The notes under the pieces are model-generated. The model saw only the letters and a list, made by a program, of their open reading frames with translations, ran no database searches and was not told where the DNA came from. A stretch of 64,000 nucleotides of DNA, from assembly GCF_904842695.1 (NCBI RefSeq), contig NZ_CAJGWQ010000001.1:62001-126000 (forward strand), given 5' to 3'. The position numbers and the translations under genes are program-made. Position 1 is the stretch's first letter. Each line of letters begins with the position of its first letter. Positions 48,300 to 57,779 of the stretch are shown one piece after another. The stretch is from Gulosibacter hominis. Lineage in GTDB: Bacteria > Actinomycetota > Actinomycetes > Actinomycetales > Microbacteriaceae.

Positions 48300-49819
48300 G
48301 CGGCGCCGATAGGCCGTCGCGGCCGCCACGCGGCAACCGCGGTCGTGGCCCAGCACGTGCAAATGCCTCGAACGGCCAGCGGGATCGTGGTGGGCGCCGC
48401 GGCGGGCAGCACCGACGCGTACAGATTGCCGAATCCAATCCGCGCCTGGTGGCACTCGATGTCTTGATCGCCGTCGAACGTGATGACGCCTATGCAAATC
48501 TGCTGCTGCGACCACGGCTCGACGCTGCCGGCGTTACCGGGGCCGATGCGGCACTGGCCACCGAACTCACCTACGGCACACTGCGACTCATTGGCTACTA
48601 CGACGCGGTCATTGAACTCGCCGCGCAGCGGGAGATCACCGATATTGACACGCTGGCCAAGAATGCGCTGCGACTGGGTGCGCATCAGCTTTTGGGGATG
48701 CGCACCAAAACACACGCCGCGGTGAACGAGACCGTAAACGTCGCCTCAGCTCGCGGTTCGCGTGGCGCGGTGGGATTTATCAATGCCATCCTGCGGCGCA
48801 TCGCCGAACGCACACCCGAACAGTGGCATGAAGCGATTCTGGCCGTGCATCCCGACCCGATCGAGCGCCTGGCGGTTGCACATTCGCATCCCGTTTGGAT
48901 CGTGCGAGCGCTGCGCGACGCCCTCGATATTGAGGGGCGGGTCGATGAGCTCGAAACGCTGCTGGTAGCCGATAACGACAACCCGGCCGTGCAGCTGGTG
49001 GCGCTGCCGGGCCGAGCCGATCGCGAAGAGTTGCTGGCGGCGCATCCCGATGTGCTCACCGCCGAGACGGCCAGCCCCACGGCGCTGCGCCTGCGCCACG
49101 GTGACCCGATCGATTTTGCTCCGGTGCGGGAAGGGACCGTGCGGGTACAGGATGCTGGTTCGCAACTGGTTGCCCTCGCCCTGACCCGAGTCACGCCGAT
49201 TGCCGCCGGCGAGCGAATACTCGATCTGTGTGCTGGCCCCGGCGGGAAATCGGCTGTGCTCGCAGCCGAAGCGTTGCGGCACGGTGCCGAGTTCCGAGCC
49301 AATGAGGTGACGCCCGCCCGGGCCAAGCTTGTGCGTGATGCCCTGCGCCCGCTCGCAAACGGCAACGAAGAGTTGCCGGTCACCGAGCTTGACGGTCGGG
49401 TCTATGCCGAGCAGCCCGAGAGCTTCGACCGGGTGCTGGTGGATGCACCGTGCTCGGGGCTCGGTGCCCTGCGGCGTCGCCCCGAGGCACGCTGGCGCAA
49501 GCGCCCCGAAGATATTGCCGAGTTGACGCAGCTGCAGGAAGAGCTGCTCGCGGCGGCGATCATCGCGACAAAACCTGGTGGGGTGATCGCCTATGTCACC
49601 TGTTCGCCGCATCTTGCTGAGACTGCGGCGGTGGTGCGACGGGTAATGCGTTCGCATCCGGTAGCGGTACTGGATGCGGTTGCCACCTGCCTTTCGATCG
49701 CACCTGAACTTGATTTTGTGCCGCGACAGCTTGGAGAGGGCACAGCGGTGCAGCTGTGGCCGCACCGCCACGGCACCGACGCGATGTTCTTGACACTATT
49801 GCGCAAACCCAGCCGGTAG
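48296..49819 (+). CDS. rsmB: 16S rRNA (cytosine-967-C5)-methyltransferase RsmB
   Basis: Methylates C967 of 16S rRNA. An Arg/Gly-rich N-terminal tail of about 45 residues precedes a NusB-like RNA-binding domain (NPRLVALDVLIAVERDDAYANLLL) and the SAM-binding domain: DLCAGPGGKSAVLA, the DAPCSGLGALRRRPEARW motif IV cysteine and VTCSPHLAET with the catalytic cysteine region. The start is ATG 48296, overlapping the fmt stop; an in-frame GTG/ATG region upstream lies in fmt. The length is 507 residues. Confidence 0.95.
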   Translation: MSGADRPSRPPRGNRGRGPARANASNGQRDRGGRRGGQHRRVQIAESNPRLVALDVLIAVERDDAYANLLLRPRLDAAGVTGADAALATELTYGTLRLIGYYDAVIELAAQREITDIDTLAKNALRLGAHQLLGMRTKTHAAVNETVNVASARGSRGAVGFINAILRRIAERTPEQWHEAILAVHPDPIERLAVAHSHPVWIVRALRDALDIEGRVDELETLLVADNDNPAVQLVALPGRADREELLAAHPDVLTAETASPTALRLRHGDPIDFAPVREGTVRVQDAGSQLVALALTRVTPIAAGERILDLCAGPGGKSAVLAAEALRHGAEFRANEVTPARAKLVRDALRPLANGNEELPVTELDGRVYAEQPESFDRVLVDAPCSGLGALRRRPEARWRKRPEDIAELTQLQEELLAAAIIATKPGGVIAYVTCSPHLAETAAVVRRVMRSHPVAVLDAVATCLSIAPELDFVPRQLGEGTAVQLWPHRHGTDAMFLTLLRKPSR

Positions 49820-49842
49820 CGATCGGCAGGCGGACGGCCGGG

Positions 49843-49848
49843 TAGGCT
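49843..49848 (+). promoter_or_regulatory. -10-like hexamer for a leaderless rpe transcript
   Basis: TAGGCT lies 6 bases before the rpe ATG, with no ribosome-binding site between. The position suggests transcription starting at the initiation codon. No clear -35 box is present. Confidence 0.45.
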
Positions 49849-49854
49849 CGAAAC

Positions 49855-50526
49855 ATGACCGATGTGCGTATTCAGCCCTCCATCCTCGCCGCCGATTTTG
49901 CAAATTTTGCACACGAGTTTGACCGCATCGCCACCGCTGATGCTGCCCATGTGGATGTGATGGACAACCACTTCGTGCCGAATCTCACAATGGGCCAGCC
50001 GATGGTGGAGCGGCTGCAATCGCTGAACAAACTCCCGCTCGATCTGCACCTGATGATTGCCCATCCCGACCGCTGGGCGCCGCAATTTGCCGAGATGGGA
50101 GTGTTTTCGGTGACCTTTCATCTGGAAGCGGCAACGGCACCGGCAACGATCGCCCGCAATATTCGCGCGCAGGGGGCGAGGGCCGGGGTGGCGCTGCGTC
50201 CCGGCACCCCGTTCGCGCAGATCGAAGAGCTGCTTGAGCATTTTGACCAGCTGCTCATCATGACCGTTGAACCGGGATTTGGCGGGCAGAAGTTCATGCC
50301 CGAGACCATGCCGAAACTTCGACAGGCACGCGAGTGGGCCAAACGTCACGGCAGTGAAATTTGGCTGCAGGTGGACGGCGGTATTTCGGCCGACACGATT
50401 GGGATGGCGGCCGAGGCGGGTGCAGACACTTTTGTGGCGGGTTCGGCCGTATTCCGTGGCGAACCAGAGGTGGAGATCGCCCGGCTGCGACAGCTCGCCA
50501 CCGAGCATCGGCACGCGGCTCATTAG
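49855..50526 (+). CDS. rpe: Ribulose-phosphate 3-epimerase
   Basis: Interconverts ribulose 5-phosphate and xylulose 5-phosphate in the pentose phosphate pathway. It is a TIM barrel of 223 residues with [61 protein letters not shown] and [10 protein letters not shown]; the metal-binding histidines and aspartates are in place. The MD(N)HFVP variant is common in actinobacteria. It follows rsmB by 35 bases and probably has its own leaderless promoter. Confidence 0.96.
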   Translation: MTDVRIQPSILAADFANFAHEFDRIATADAAHVDVMDNHFVPNLTMGQPMVERLQSLNKLPLDLHLMIAHPDRWAPQFAEMGVFSVTFHLEAATAPATIARNIRAQGARAGVALRPGTPFAQIEELLEHFDQLLIMTVEPGFGGQKFMPETMPKLRQAREWAKRHGSEIWLQVDGGISADTIGMAAEAGADTFVAGSAVFRGEPEVEIARLRQLATEHRHAAH

Positions 50527-50538
50527 TTGAATGTGTGA

Positions 50539-50569
50539 GTGGCCCGGTGCACGACGAAACTCGGGCCAC
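50539..50569. other. Inverted repeat between rpe and hisE
   Basis: GTGGCCCG at 50539-50546 pairs perfectly with CGGGCCAC at 50562-50569 around a 15-base loop. It lies just after the rpe stop and just before the hisE -10 hexamer. It may be a weak terminator for rpe (no T run follows) or an operator covering the -35 region. Confidence 0.35.
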
Positions 50570-50580
50570 ACTGCCCCGAC

Positions 50581-50586
50581 TAGACT
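50581..50586 (+). promoter_or_regulatory. -10 hexamer for hisE (probably leaderless)
   Basis: TAGACT lies 8 bases before the GTG of hisE and no ribosome-binding site is visible, so the his transcript probably begins at or within two bases of the start codon. Confidence 0.5.
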
Positions 50587-50594
50587 GGATAACC

Positions 50595-50858
50595 GTGAAA
50601 ACCTTTGAATCTCTTTTTGCCGAGTTAAAAGAAAAAGCACAGACCCGTCCTGAGGGGTCGGGTACGGTGGCCGAACTTGATCGCGGCGTGCATTTCATCG
50701 GCAAAAAGCTGGTCGAAGAGGCGGCTGAAACCTGGATGGCTGCCGAATACGAAAGCGATGCTGAGTGCCAGGAAGAGATGGCACAGCTGCTGTATCACCT
50801 GCAGGTGATGATGATCGCCAAAGGCTACGAGCTGAACGACGTCTATCGCTATCTCTGA
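50595..50858 (+). CDS. hisE: Phosphoribosyl-ATP diphosphatase HisE
   Basis: Second step of histidine synthesis: PR-ATP to PR-AMP. The 87-residue all-helical protein has the MazG-like acidic motif [18 protein letters not shown] and [16 protein letters not shown]. The real start is GTG 50595 ([11 protein letters not shown]), not the upstream open frame in the rpe region. It is separate from HisI in this organism, as usual in actinobacteria, and lies ahead of hisG. Confidence 0.94.
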   Translation: MKTFESLFAELKEKAQTRPEGSGTVAELDRGVHFIGKKLVEEAAETWMAAEYESDAECQEEMAQLLYHLQVMMIAKGYELNDVYRYL

Positions 50859-50926
50859 CCTGTCTCGCTATTTGGTCTTCCGCTATTTGACGGCTGCTGA
50901 GACAGCCAACTCGAAAGGAATCAACG

Positions 50927-51763
50927 ATGCTGCGCATCGCAGTGCCGAATAAGGGCATGCTGGCTGAAACCGCAAACGAGATGCTTGTGGAGGCGGGGTA
51001 TCGCGGACGCCGCGGCCGTGAACTGACCGCCATTGACCCGGCCAATGACGTCGAATTTTTTTATATCCGGCCCCGCGATATTGCCACCTATGTGGGTGAG
51101 GGCGTGCTCGATATCGGCATTACCGGCCGCGACCTGCTGCTCGACAGCGAGTCGAGCGCGCAGGAGGTGCGCGAGCTGCACTTCGGCGACTCGACATTCC
51201 GTTTCGCGTCGCGCCCCGGCGAGTTCACTGATGTCACCGAACTGGCGGGTAAGCGCGTGGCCACGAGCTATGTGGGGCTGCTGGGCCGCTATTTCGCAGA
51301 GCGCGGTATCGACGCCGAGCTCGTGAAACTTGACGGCGCCGTCGAATCTTCAATTCAGCTCGGGGTTGCGGATGCAATTGCCGATGTGGTTTCGACTGGC
51401 AACACACTGCGCGGTGCTGGCCTGGAGATTTTTGGTCCGGTGATTTTGAAATCAACCGCGGTGTTGATTTCCACGCCCGACAAGGTGGATTCGGCTTCGA
51501 CGCTGATTAAGCGGCTCGAGGGCGTGCTGGTGGCGCGTGAGTACAGCATGATGGACTACGACATTCCGGCCGACCGGCTCGAAGCCGCACTCGAGGTGAC
51601 CCCCGGGTTCCAATCGCCGACCGTCTCTGACCTGGTCGACCCGGAGTGGAAGGCCGTGCGTTCGCTGGTGCCGCTGGGCGATCTCAACCAGGTGATGGAC
51701 CGGCTCAGCGAAATCGGCGCGCGGGCCATTCTCGTGACCGCGCTGCAAGCGGCTCGGATGTGA
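50927..51763 (+). CDS. hisG: ATP phosphoribosyltransferase HisG, long form
   Basis: Committed step of histidine synthesis and target of histidine feedback. The N-terminal catalytic domains have [17 protein letters not shown] and [26 protein letters not shown] (PRPP loop). About 75 C-terminal residues form the ACT-like regulatory domain of the long form, so no HisZ is needed. The length is 278 residues. GAAAGG is upstream of ATG 50927. The 68-base gap after hisE holds repeated CGCTATTTG words. Confidence 0.96.
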   Translation: MLRIAVPNKGMLAETANEMLVEAGYRGRRGRELTAIDPANDVEFFYIRPRDIATYVGEGVLDIGITGRDLLLDSESSAQEVRELHFGDSTFRFASRPGEFTDVTELAGKRVATSYVGLLGRYFAERGIDAELVKLDGAVESSIQLGVADAIADVVSTGNTLRGAGLEIFGPVILKSTAVLISTPDKVDSASTLIKRLEGVLVAREYSMMDYDIPADRLEAALEVTPGFQSPTVSDLVDPEWKAVRSLVPLGDLNQVMDRLSEIGARAILVTALQAARM

Positions 51764-51768
51764 TCGCC

Positions 51769-52623
51769 ATGACCGCGAACAAAACTGGTGGCACCGCGCT
51801 GGCAAACGGGTTGGCGGTGCGGGTTATCCCGTGCCTGGATGTGGCCGATGGCCGGGTGGTGAAGGGCGTCAACTTCCTGAACCTGCGGGATGCGGGTGAT
51901 CCGGTTGAACTGGCGGCCAAATATGCCGCCGAGGGCGCCGATGAGATCACTTTTTTGGATGTCACCGCAACCAGTGATGCGCGTGAGACAACCTACGATC
52001 TGGTCACCCGAACCGCCGAGCAGGTGTTTGTACCGCTGACGGTCGGCGGCGGTGTGCGCAGCGTTGAGGATGTCACGCGACTGCTCGCTTCGGGCGCCGA
52101 CAAGGTCGGCGTGAACTCGGCCGCGATCGCCCGCCCCGAACTCATTGACGAAATTGCGGCACGTTTTGGTGCCCAGGTGCTGGTGCTGTCGCTCGATATT
52201 CGCCGCAGCAGCGAAACCGAATCTGGTTTTGAAGTGACCACCCACGGCGGCCGTAAGGGCACCGGCCTCGACGCGATCGCGTGGGCCCGGGAAGCGTGCG
52301 AGCGGGGTGCCGGTGAGCTGCTGGTCAACTCGATGGATGCTGATGGCACCAAGGCCGGGTTTGATCTAGAGCTGACACGGCTGGTACGCGAGATCGCAAC
52401 TGTGCCGGTGATTGCATCCGGTGGTGCTGGCGCACTCGACCATTTTGCGCCCGCGATTGCTGCTGGCGCGGATGCGGTGGTGGCCGCGAGCGTTTTTCAC
52501 TACGGCGAGTTCACGATCGCCGAGGTGAAACGCGCCATCGCCGAGGCCGGTTATCCGGTGCGCCAACCAGCTGGCGGTGGCGAAGCTGCTGACGGTGAGG
52601 CTGTTGCAGATGCGCAGCGTTGA
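51769..52623 (+). CDS. hisF: Imidazole glycerol phosphate synthase cyclase subunit HisF
   Basis: Uses ammonia from HisH to form IGP and AICAR. The (beta/alpha)8 barrel has [19 protein letters not shown] with the first catalytic aspartate, [23 protein letters not shown] with the second, and [13 protein letters not shown]. The start is ATG 51769; a GTG at 51760 overlapping the hisG stop is an alternative. The length is 284 residues, with a Gly/Ala-rich tail beyond the usual end. hisH, hisA, hisB, hisC and hisD are not in the window. Confidence 0.95.
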   Translation: MTANKTGGTALANGLAVRVIPCLDVADGRVVKGVNFLNLRDAGDPVELAAKYAAEGADEITFLDVTATSDARETTYDLVTRTAEQVFVPLTVGGGVRSVEDVTRLLASGADKVGVNSAAIARPELIDEIAARFGAQVLVLSLDIRRSSETESGFEVTTHGGRKGTGLDAIAWAREACERGAGELLVNSMDADGTKAGFDLELTRLVREIATVPVIASGGAGALDHFAPAIAAGADAVVAASVFHYGEFTIAEVKRAIAEAGYPVRQPAGGGEAADGEAVADAQR

Positions 52624-52999
52624 GGGGCTTAGCGAGTCGGAAATTGCCACGATCGTCGACTCGGTGCGCTTTAACGATGACGGGCTGGTGCCCGCGATCG
52701 CCCAACAGTTTGACACCGGCGAGGTGCTCATGATGGCGTGGATGAACGGCGAATCGCTCGCCGAGACTCTGCGGCACCGGCGGGTGGTGTACTGGTCGCG
52801 TTCGCGCGGGGAACTGTGGCGTAAGGGAGACACCTCGGGCCACAGCCAGCAGCTGGTGTCGCTCGCGCTCGATTGCGACCGTGACACCGTACTGCTCGGC
52901 GTTCATCAGATGGGCGCAGCCTGTCACCGCAATACGCGCACCTGCTGGGACACGGACGAGCTCGCAGTGAGGTTCACGCAGCCGATTGGAGATCCGTGA
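52610..52999 (+). CDS. hisI: Phosphoribosyl-AMP cyclohydrolase HisI
   Basis: Opens the adenine ring of PR-AMP using Zn and Mg. [44 protein letters not shown] and [10 protein letters not shown] with metal-binding residues are all present. The start is chosen at ATG 52610 with GAGG 9 bases upstream, overlapping hisF by 14 bases; GTG codons at 52577 and 52595 are alternatives. The length is 129 residues. Its stop overlaps the next gene by 4 bases, at the point where trpE would usually follow. Confidence 0.93.
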   Translation: MRSVEGLSESEIATIVDSVRFNDDGLVPAIAQQFDTGEVLMMAWMNGESLAETLRHRRVVYWSRSRGELWRKGDTSGHSQQLVSLALDCDRDTVLLGVHQMGAACHRNTRTCWDTDELAVRFTQPIGDP

Positions 53000-53655
53000 C
53001 CACAACCGAAACAAATTCGCCACAGGCTGCTCGGGGACGCGTATACCAGCGGGCCTCGATGCTGCTGGTGCTGGCCGGAGCGCTGGCAGGTCTTGTCACC
53101 ACACTGCTGCCGTGGGTAACCGCGCACGCCGATGGCGGTCAGCAGCTGAGTGCCAGCGCCGATGTGGCAAACCCCGCAACACTGGCGCTGTCGCTTGCCG
53201 GACTCGCGAGCGCCGCAGCACTGTGGCTTATCGGCCGGTGGCCGCGCATTGTGCTCGGGGTGCTGCTGGTGCTGATTGGTATCGCCGGGGTTATGACCGT
53301 GGCAACAATGGCCGATGCGCAGGTGCTGCAGCGAGCACTCGAACGGCAATTGCAGCTCGACCCGGCCGGTGCCCTCAATAGCGGTGCCGACCTGATGCCG
53401 GCCCGCACATTTGCGCCGTGGCTGGCGATGCTCGGTGGGGTACTGCTCGCCATCGGCGGCGCATTGACCGCCGCAACCGCACAGCTGTGGAAGGGCGGTG
53501 GGCGGCGTTATGCGGTAGCCGGCGGTGGGGCCGCATCCGAACCAGCTGCGCAAACAAAAGCCGATGTGCGGGTAGACCAGTGGGATGCACTCAGCGCCGG
53601 TGAAGATCCGACGCTCGATGACGAGGATGTCTCCAGTCGCGAGAATTCACAGTAG
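52996..53655 (+). CDS. Trp biosynthesis-associated membrane protein (TIGR02234 type)
   Basis: A 219-residue membrane protein with about four hydrophobic helices (first [19 protein letters not shown], then [38 protein letters not shown], and [19 protein letters not shown]) and a cytoplasmic tail with the family signature [11 protein letters not shown]. The family is restricted to actinobacterial trp loci and has no established function; transport or complex assembly is speculation. It is translationally coupled to hisI. In most relatives trpE lies directly before it; here it does not. Confidence 0.85.
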   Translation: MTTTETNSPQAARGRVYQRASMLLVLAGALAGLVTTLLPWVTAHADGGQQLSASADVANPATLALSLAGLASAAALWLIGRWPRIVLGVLLVLIGIAGVMTVATMADAQVLQRALERQLQLDPAGALNSGADLMPARTFAPWLAMLGGVLLAIGGALTAATAQLWKGGGRRYAVAGGGAASEPAAQTKADVRVDQWDALSAGEDPTLDDEDVSSRENSQ

Positions 53656-53658
53656 ACT
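53653..53658 (+). promoter_or_regulatory. -10-like hexamer before the HGxxPAAW gene
   Basis: TAGACT overlaps the stop of the preceding gene and lies 34 bases before the next ATG, which has a strong GAAGGAG site. It resembles other -10 hexamers in the window. No -35 box is obvious. Confidence 0.3.
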
Positions 53659-53692
53659 AGCGAGAGTTCCAGACCTCTTGAAGGAGTTATGC

Positions 53693-53914
53693 ATGTCGAA
53701 CCAGCAGGCAGCCATCGAGCACTACGAGGACGAGGGCCACTCGGTAGCCGGGTGGATCGGCGTCACGCTGATCATGTTCGGTTTTGCGCTGGGCGCTGTC
53801 GGCCTGTTCATCGAGTCTGAGGTGCTGGTGTGGATCGGTGTGGCCTGCGTGCCCGCCGGCGCAATCATTTGGCCGATTCTGAAGGCTATGGGGCTCGGGC
53901 CGAAGGAAGCGTAG
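53693..53914 (+). CDS. HGxxPAAW family small membrane protein
   Basis: A 73-residue protein with two transmembrane helices (WIGVTLIMFGFALGAVGLF and VLVWIGVACVPAGAIIWPIL). The family-defining segment is degenerate here: GHSVAGW instead of HGxxPAAW. It is nevertheless in the standard place between the TIGR02234 gene and trpC. The start is ATG 53693 with GAAGGAG 6 bases upstream; the longer open frame starts inside the upstream gene. Function is unknown. The stop overlaps trpC by one base. Confidence 0.82.
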   Translation: MSNQQAAIEHYEDEGHSVAGWIGVTLIMFGFALGAVGLFIESEVLVWIGVACVPAGAIIWPILKAMGLGPKEA

Positions 53915-54690
53915 TGATTCTCGACGACCTGTTTGCCGGGTCGCTCGAAGACGCTGCCCGCCGTCGCGAACAATTGCCGACGGCCGAACTTGAACGTATT
54001 GCTCTCGCGCAGGCACCCGCTATCGATGCTGCTGCAGCCCTGCAGCACGATGACCAGGTGCACATTATTGCCGAGGTGAAGCGCGCATCGCCCTCACGGG
54101 GGCGTCTCGCCGGTATCCCCGATCCGGCACAGTTGGCTCGCCAATACGAACAGGGCGGTGCTTCGGCGATCAGTGTGTTGACCGAAGAACGCAAATTTTT
54201 GGGATCGCTCGATGACCTGCGCGCGGTGCGTGCCGCGGTTGATGTCCCGGTGCTGCGCAAGGAATTCATCGGCGAGGAATACCAGATTCTTGAGGCTCGC
54301 GCCGCTGGCGCCGACCTGGTGCTGCTCATCGTGGCGAGCCTGACCCAGCCACAGCTGGAGCGGCTCAAGCGCTTCACCGAACAGCTCGGTATGACCGCCC
54401 TCATTGAGGCACACACCCGCGATGAATTCGCGCGCGCACTCGATGTGGATGCGCGGGTGCTCGGCGTGAACGCGCGCGATCTCAAAACCTTTGAGCTGCA
54501 TCCCGAACTATTTGCCGAGCTCGCGCCGGAATATCCCGAGGGCGTGGTGCGGGTGGCCGAATCTGCGGTGCTGCGCCCCGAACACGTGCGTGCCTATCGA
54601 GATGCCGGCGCCGATGCGGTGCTCATCGGTGAGGCGCTCGTGACCGGTTCCGACCCGGTGACAACCATTAAGGAGTTCAGAAGCGTATGA
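53914..54690 (+). CDS. trpC: Indole-3-glycerol phosphate synthase
   Basis: Closes the indole ring from CdRP. The TIM-barrel motifs are [13 protein letters not shown] (substrate lysine), [40 protein letters not shown] and VAESAV. The start is GTG 53914 ([11 protein letters not shown]), overlapping the previous stop (TAGTG) with AAGGAA upstream. The 258 residues are typical. trpD and trpF are not in the window. Confidence 0.95.
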   Translation: MILDDLFAGSLEDAARRREQLPTAELERIALAQAPAIDAAAALQHDDQVHIIAEVKRASPSRGRLAGIPDPAQLARQYEQGGASAISVLTEERKFLGSLDDLRAVRAAVDVPVLRKEFIGEEYQILEARAAGADLVLLIVASLTQPQLERLKRFTEQLGMTALIEAHTRDEFARALDVDARVLGVNARDLKTFELHPELFAELAPEYPEGVVRVAESAVLRPEHVRAYRDAGADAVLIGEALVTGSDPVTTIKEFRSV

Positions 54691-55919
54691 GCGAGCAGCA
54701 GCTGCGCCTCGCCGAAGGTCCCTACTTCGGCGAGTTTGGTGGCCGATTTGTGCCCGAAAGCCTGATGGCAGCGCTTGATGAGCTGACGCACGAGTGGGAT
54801 TCGGCGAAGCGTGACCCGGAATTTTTGGACGAGCTTCGTCGCCTGGGCCGTGAATATAGCGGTCGACCGTCACTGCTCACCGAGGCGCCGCGATTTGCGC
54901 AGCACTGCGGGGGCGCGCGCGTTTTTCTCAAACGCGAAGACCTCAACCACACCGGTTCGCACAAAATCAACAATGTGCTCGGTCAGGCACTGCTCACCAA
55001 GCGCATCGGAAAAACTCGCATCATTGCTGAAACAGGCGCTGGCCAGCATGGCGTTGCGACCGCGACCGCGGCAGCACTGTTTGGGCTTGATTGCACCATC
55101 TATATGGGCGCGGTCGACATCGCGCGGCAGAGCCTGAATGTGGCGCGGATGCGATTGCTGGGCGCCGAGGTAATTTCGGTGGCCTCGGGGTCGCAGACGC
55201 TGAAAGACGCGATCAACGAAGCATTCCGCGACTGGGTCGCGAATGTTGAAACCACCAACTATCTCTTTGGTACGGCAGCCGGTCCGCATCCGTTCCCGGC
55301 GCTGGTTCGTGATTTGCAGCAGGTCATCAGTGAAGAGGCTCGCGAACAGATTCTTGAGCGCACCGGAAAGCTTCCGGATGCGGTGCTCGCCTGCGTTGGT
55401 GGCGGTTCAAACGCGATCGGCATGTTCGAGGCCTTCCTCGATGATCCGCAGGTGCGCCTGTACGGTGTCGAAGCCGCCGGCGAGGGGCTCAACTCGGGCC
55501 GTACCGCCGCGACAATCGAGGTGGGCCGGGCTGGTGTGCTGCACGGAGCGCGCACCATGCTCATGCAGGACACCGATGGCCAGACCATCGAATCGCACTC
55601 GATCTCGGCTGGGCTCGACTATCCGGGCGTTGGCCCGGAGCACTCGTGGCTGCATTCGATTGGCCGCGCAGAATACATTGGCGCCACCGACTCGGAGGCG
55701 ATGACCGCGATGCGGCTGCTCTCGCAGAGCGAAGGCATTATTCCGGCAATTGAGTCGGCACACGCGCTTGCGGGTGCGATGCGCGTTGGTAAGCAGCTCG
55801 GTGAAGACGCGATCATCGTGGTGTCGCTATCGGGCCGCGGCGACAAAGACATGGAGACCGCGATGAACTGGTTTGCGCTCGGTGATGCGAACCGCGTGAT
55901 CGGGGAGGGGCAGCTGTGA
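54687..55919 (+). CDS. trpB: Tryptophan synthase beta subunit
   Basis: Joins indole and serine with [32 protein letters not shown] with the PLP lysine, [12 protein letters not shown], the phosphate loop [12 protein letters not shown] and LSGRGDKDM are intact. The length is 410 residues. The ATG overlaps the trpC stop and the stop overlaps trpA (GTGA). Confidence 0.97.
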   Translation: MSEQQLRLAEGPYFGEFGGRFVPESLMAALDELTHEWDSAKRDPEFLDELRRLGREYSGRPSLLTEAPRFAQHCGGARVFLKREDLNHTGSHKINNVLGQALLTKRIGKTRIIAETGAGQHGVATATAAALFGLDCTIYMGAVDIARQSLNVARMRLLGAEVISVASGSQTLKDAINEAFRDWVANVETTNYLFGTAAGPHPFPALVRDLQQVISEEAREQILERTGKLPDAVLACVGGGSNAIGMFEAFLDDPQVRLYGVEAAGEGLNSGRTAATIEVGRAGVLHGARTMLMQDTDGQTIESHSISAGLDYPGVGPEHSWLHSIGRAEYIGATDSEAMTAMRLLSQSEGIIPAIESAHALAGAMRVGKQLGEDAIIVVSLSGRGDKDMETAMNWFALGDANRVIGEGQL

Positions 55920-56698
55920 GTGAACTCGTCTCGGTGCTTGATCGGGCCCGTGCGGAGCGTCGCGGCCCACTGATTGCCTACCTGCCCGCCGGTTTTCCCG
56001 ATTTTCAAACCTCCGTTGATGCCGCTGTGGCGCTCTCGGAAGCCGGCGTGGATGCGCTTGAGTTTGGCGTGCCCTACTCCGATCCGGTCATGGACGGCCC
56101 GGTTATCCAGGCCGCCTGCCAGCGGGCGCTGCAGGCCGGTTTTCATGTTGACCAGCTTTTCCGTGCGATCGAGCAGGTGCGTTCGCGGGTCGATATGCCC
56201 ATCGTGGTGATGGGCTACTACAACCTGATGCACGCTCGCGGCGTCGACAATTTCGCCCGCGATCTGAAAAATGCCGGTGGTGCCGGTATGGTGACTCCCG
56301 ATCTCATCCCCGAAGAGGCCGGTGAGTGGCTGACCGCATCCGATAAATACGATCTTGACCGCATCTTCCTTGCGGCACCGACCTCGAGCGATGAGCGGCT
56401 GCGCAAAATCATCGAAGTTTCGCGAGGCTTTGTTTACACGGTTTCGACCATGGGAATTACCGGGGCACGAGCCGACGTCGACCGCGCGGCCCGCATCCTG
56501 GCCGACCGGCTGCACGACCTCGGCTGTGAACGTGCCTGCGTGGGCATCGGTATTTCCACCGCCGACCAGGTACGCGATGTGCTCGGTTACGCCGAGGGAG
56601 CGATTGTTGGTTCGGCGCTGGTACGGTCGCTTGCCGAGGGCGGTGTTACCGCGTTGTCTGCCACCGCCACCGAACTTGTTCGAGGAACGGAACGTTAA
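55916..56698 (+). CDS. trpA: Tryptophan synthase alpha subunit
   Basis: Cleaves indole-3-glycerol phosphate to indole for Trp[33 protein letters not shown] with both catalytic acids, [20 protein letters not shown] and [11 protein letters not shown] are present. The length is 260 residues. The GTG start overlaps trpB by 4 bases, ensuring equal synthesis of the two subunits. The stop overlaps lgt (TAATG). Confidence 0.96.
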   Translation: MSELVSVLDRARAERRGPLIAYLPAGFPDFQTSVDAAVALSEAGVDALEFGVPYSDPVMDGPVIQAACQRALQAGFHVDQLFRAIEQVRSRVDMPIVVMGYYNLMHARGVDNFARDLKNAGGAGMVTPDLIPEEAGEWLTASDKYDLDRIFLAAPTSSDERLRKIIEVSRGFVYTVSTMGITGARADVDRAARILADRLHDLGCERACVGIGISTADQVRDVLGYAEGAIVGSALVRSLAEGGVTALSATATELVRGTER

Positions 56699-57741
56699 TG
56701 CCACCGGTACTGACCGCCATCCCGTCACCACCGCTCGAATGGCGCGCCTTCGCGCTCGGCCCACTGACCATCCACACCTATGCGCTCATCATCGTGGCCG
56801 GGATTGTTGTCTCGGTGCTCTGGACGAACCAGCGCATGACCCGCCGCGGCGGTGAGCCGTGGGTGATCATCGACATCGCGATGCCGGCGGTGCTGCTGGG
56901 CCTTGTAGGTGCACGACTGTGGCACGTGTTTACGCATCCGGCCGACTATTTTTATCCCGGCGCAAATTTTTGGAATGTTTTCGCGATCTGGGAGGGCGGT
57001 AACGCCATCATCGGCGCGCTCATCGGCGGGGCAATCGGTGCCTGGCTGGTGTGTCGGGTGCGCGGCATCCGGTTCCTATCGTTCGCGGATGCGGCCGCAC
57101 CGACGATCCTGCTCGCGCAGGCAATCGGCCGGCTCGGCAACTGGTTTAACCACGAGCTTTTTGGCTGGCCCACGAATCTGCCGTGGGGGCTGGAAATTTT
57201 GCCGACGAACCCCGCCTATCCGTCCGGTCTGCCGGCCGGCACGCTCTTCCATCCGACCTTCCTGTACGAGCTGCTGTGGAATCTCGTCGGTGTTGGCGTG
57301 TTGTTGCTGCTTGAGCGGATGCTGCGCTGGCGCGGCGGGCGGATGCTCGCCGGTTATCTCATCTGGTACGGCCTGGGACGAATGGCGATCGAGTCGATTC
57401 GCGTCGACTATTCGGAGGTGATTTTTGGGATGCGCTCCAATGTGTTTGGCGCGCTACTGATGGTGCTTGTTGGCGTGGCGGTGTACATCGTTGCCGCGCG
57501 CCGTGAGCGTGAGACGCCTCTCGAACGCACCATTTATGTGTCGAACGAGCCATTTGTACCCGAAGACACCGATGCCAAGACTGCCGGTTCGACTGTCCCA
57601 GATGCTGCGGCAGCAGATTCGGTTGACACCCAAGATTCGACCGGATCCGAAAGCCCCGGTGCCGAGAACCGTGAAGCGTCGCCGGATGCATCCGATGACG
57701 CCGGCGGTAACCCCGAAAGTCAAACCACATCGGTCAGGTAA
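56698..57741 (+). CDS. lgt: Prolipoprotein diacylglyceryl transferase
   Basis: Adds diacylglycerol to the lipobox cysteine of prelipoproteins, such as the ModA and iron-binding proteins encoded in this window. The protein has about seven helices with GARLWHVFTHPADYF, the IWEGGNAIIGALIGG loop, the signature GRLGNWFNHELFGWPT and HPTFLYELLWNL. After about residue 275 an acidic Asp/Ser/Thr-rich cytoplasmic tail of about 70 residues follows, common in actinobacteria. The length is 347 residues. Confidence 0.96.
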   Translation: MPPVLTAIPSPPLEWRAFALGPLTIHTYALIIVAGIVVSVLWTNQRMTRRGGEPWVIIDIAMPAVLLGLVGARLWHVFTHPADYFYPGANFWNVFAIWEGGNAIIGALIGGAIGAWLVCRVRGIRFLSFADAAAPTILLAQAIGRLGNWFNHELFGWPTNLPWGLEILPTNPAYPSGLPAGTLFHPTFLYELLWNLVGVGVLLLLERMLRWRGGRMLAGYLIWYGLGRMAIESIRVDYSEVIFGMRSNVFGALLMVLVGVAVYIVAARRERETPLERTIYVSNEPFVPEDTDAKTAGSTVPDAAAADSVDTQDSTGSESPGAENREASPDASDDAGGNPESQTTSVR

Positions 57742-57779
57742 AGTGCTGCCCGGATTCGTCACGTATTGATCGGAGGATC

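Noticed and set aside
52900-53000. Trp leader peptide or attenuator before the trp genes
   Set aside because: hisI overlaps the membrane gene, leaving no leader; no Trp-codon cluster followed by a terminator is present.
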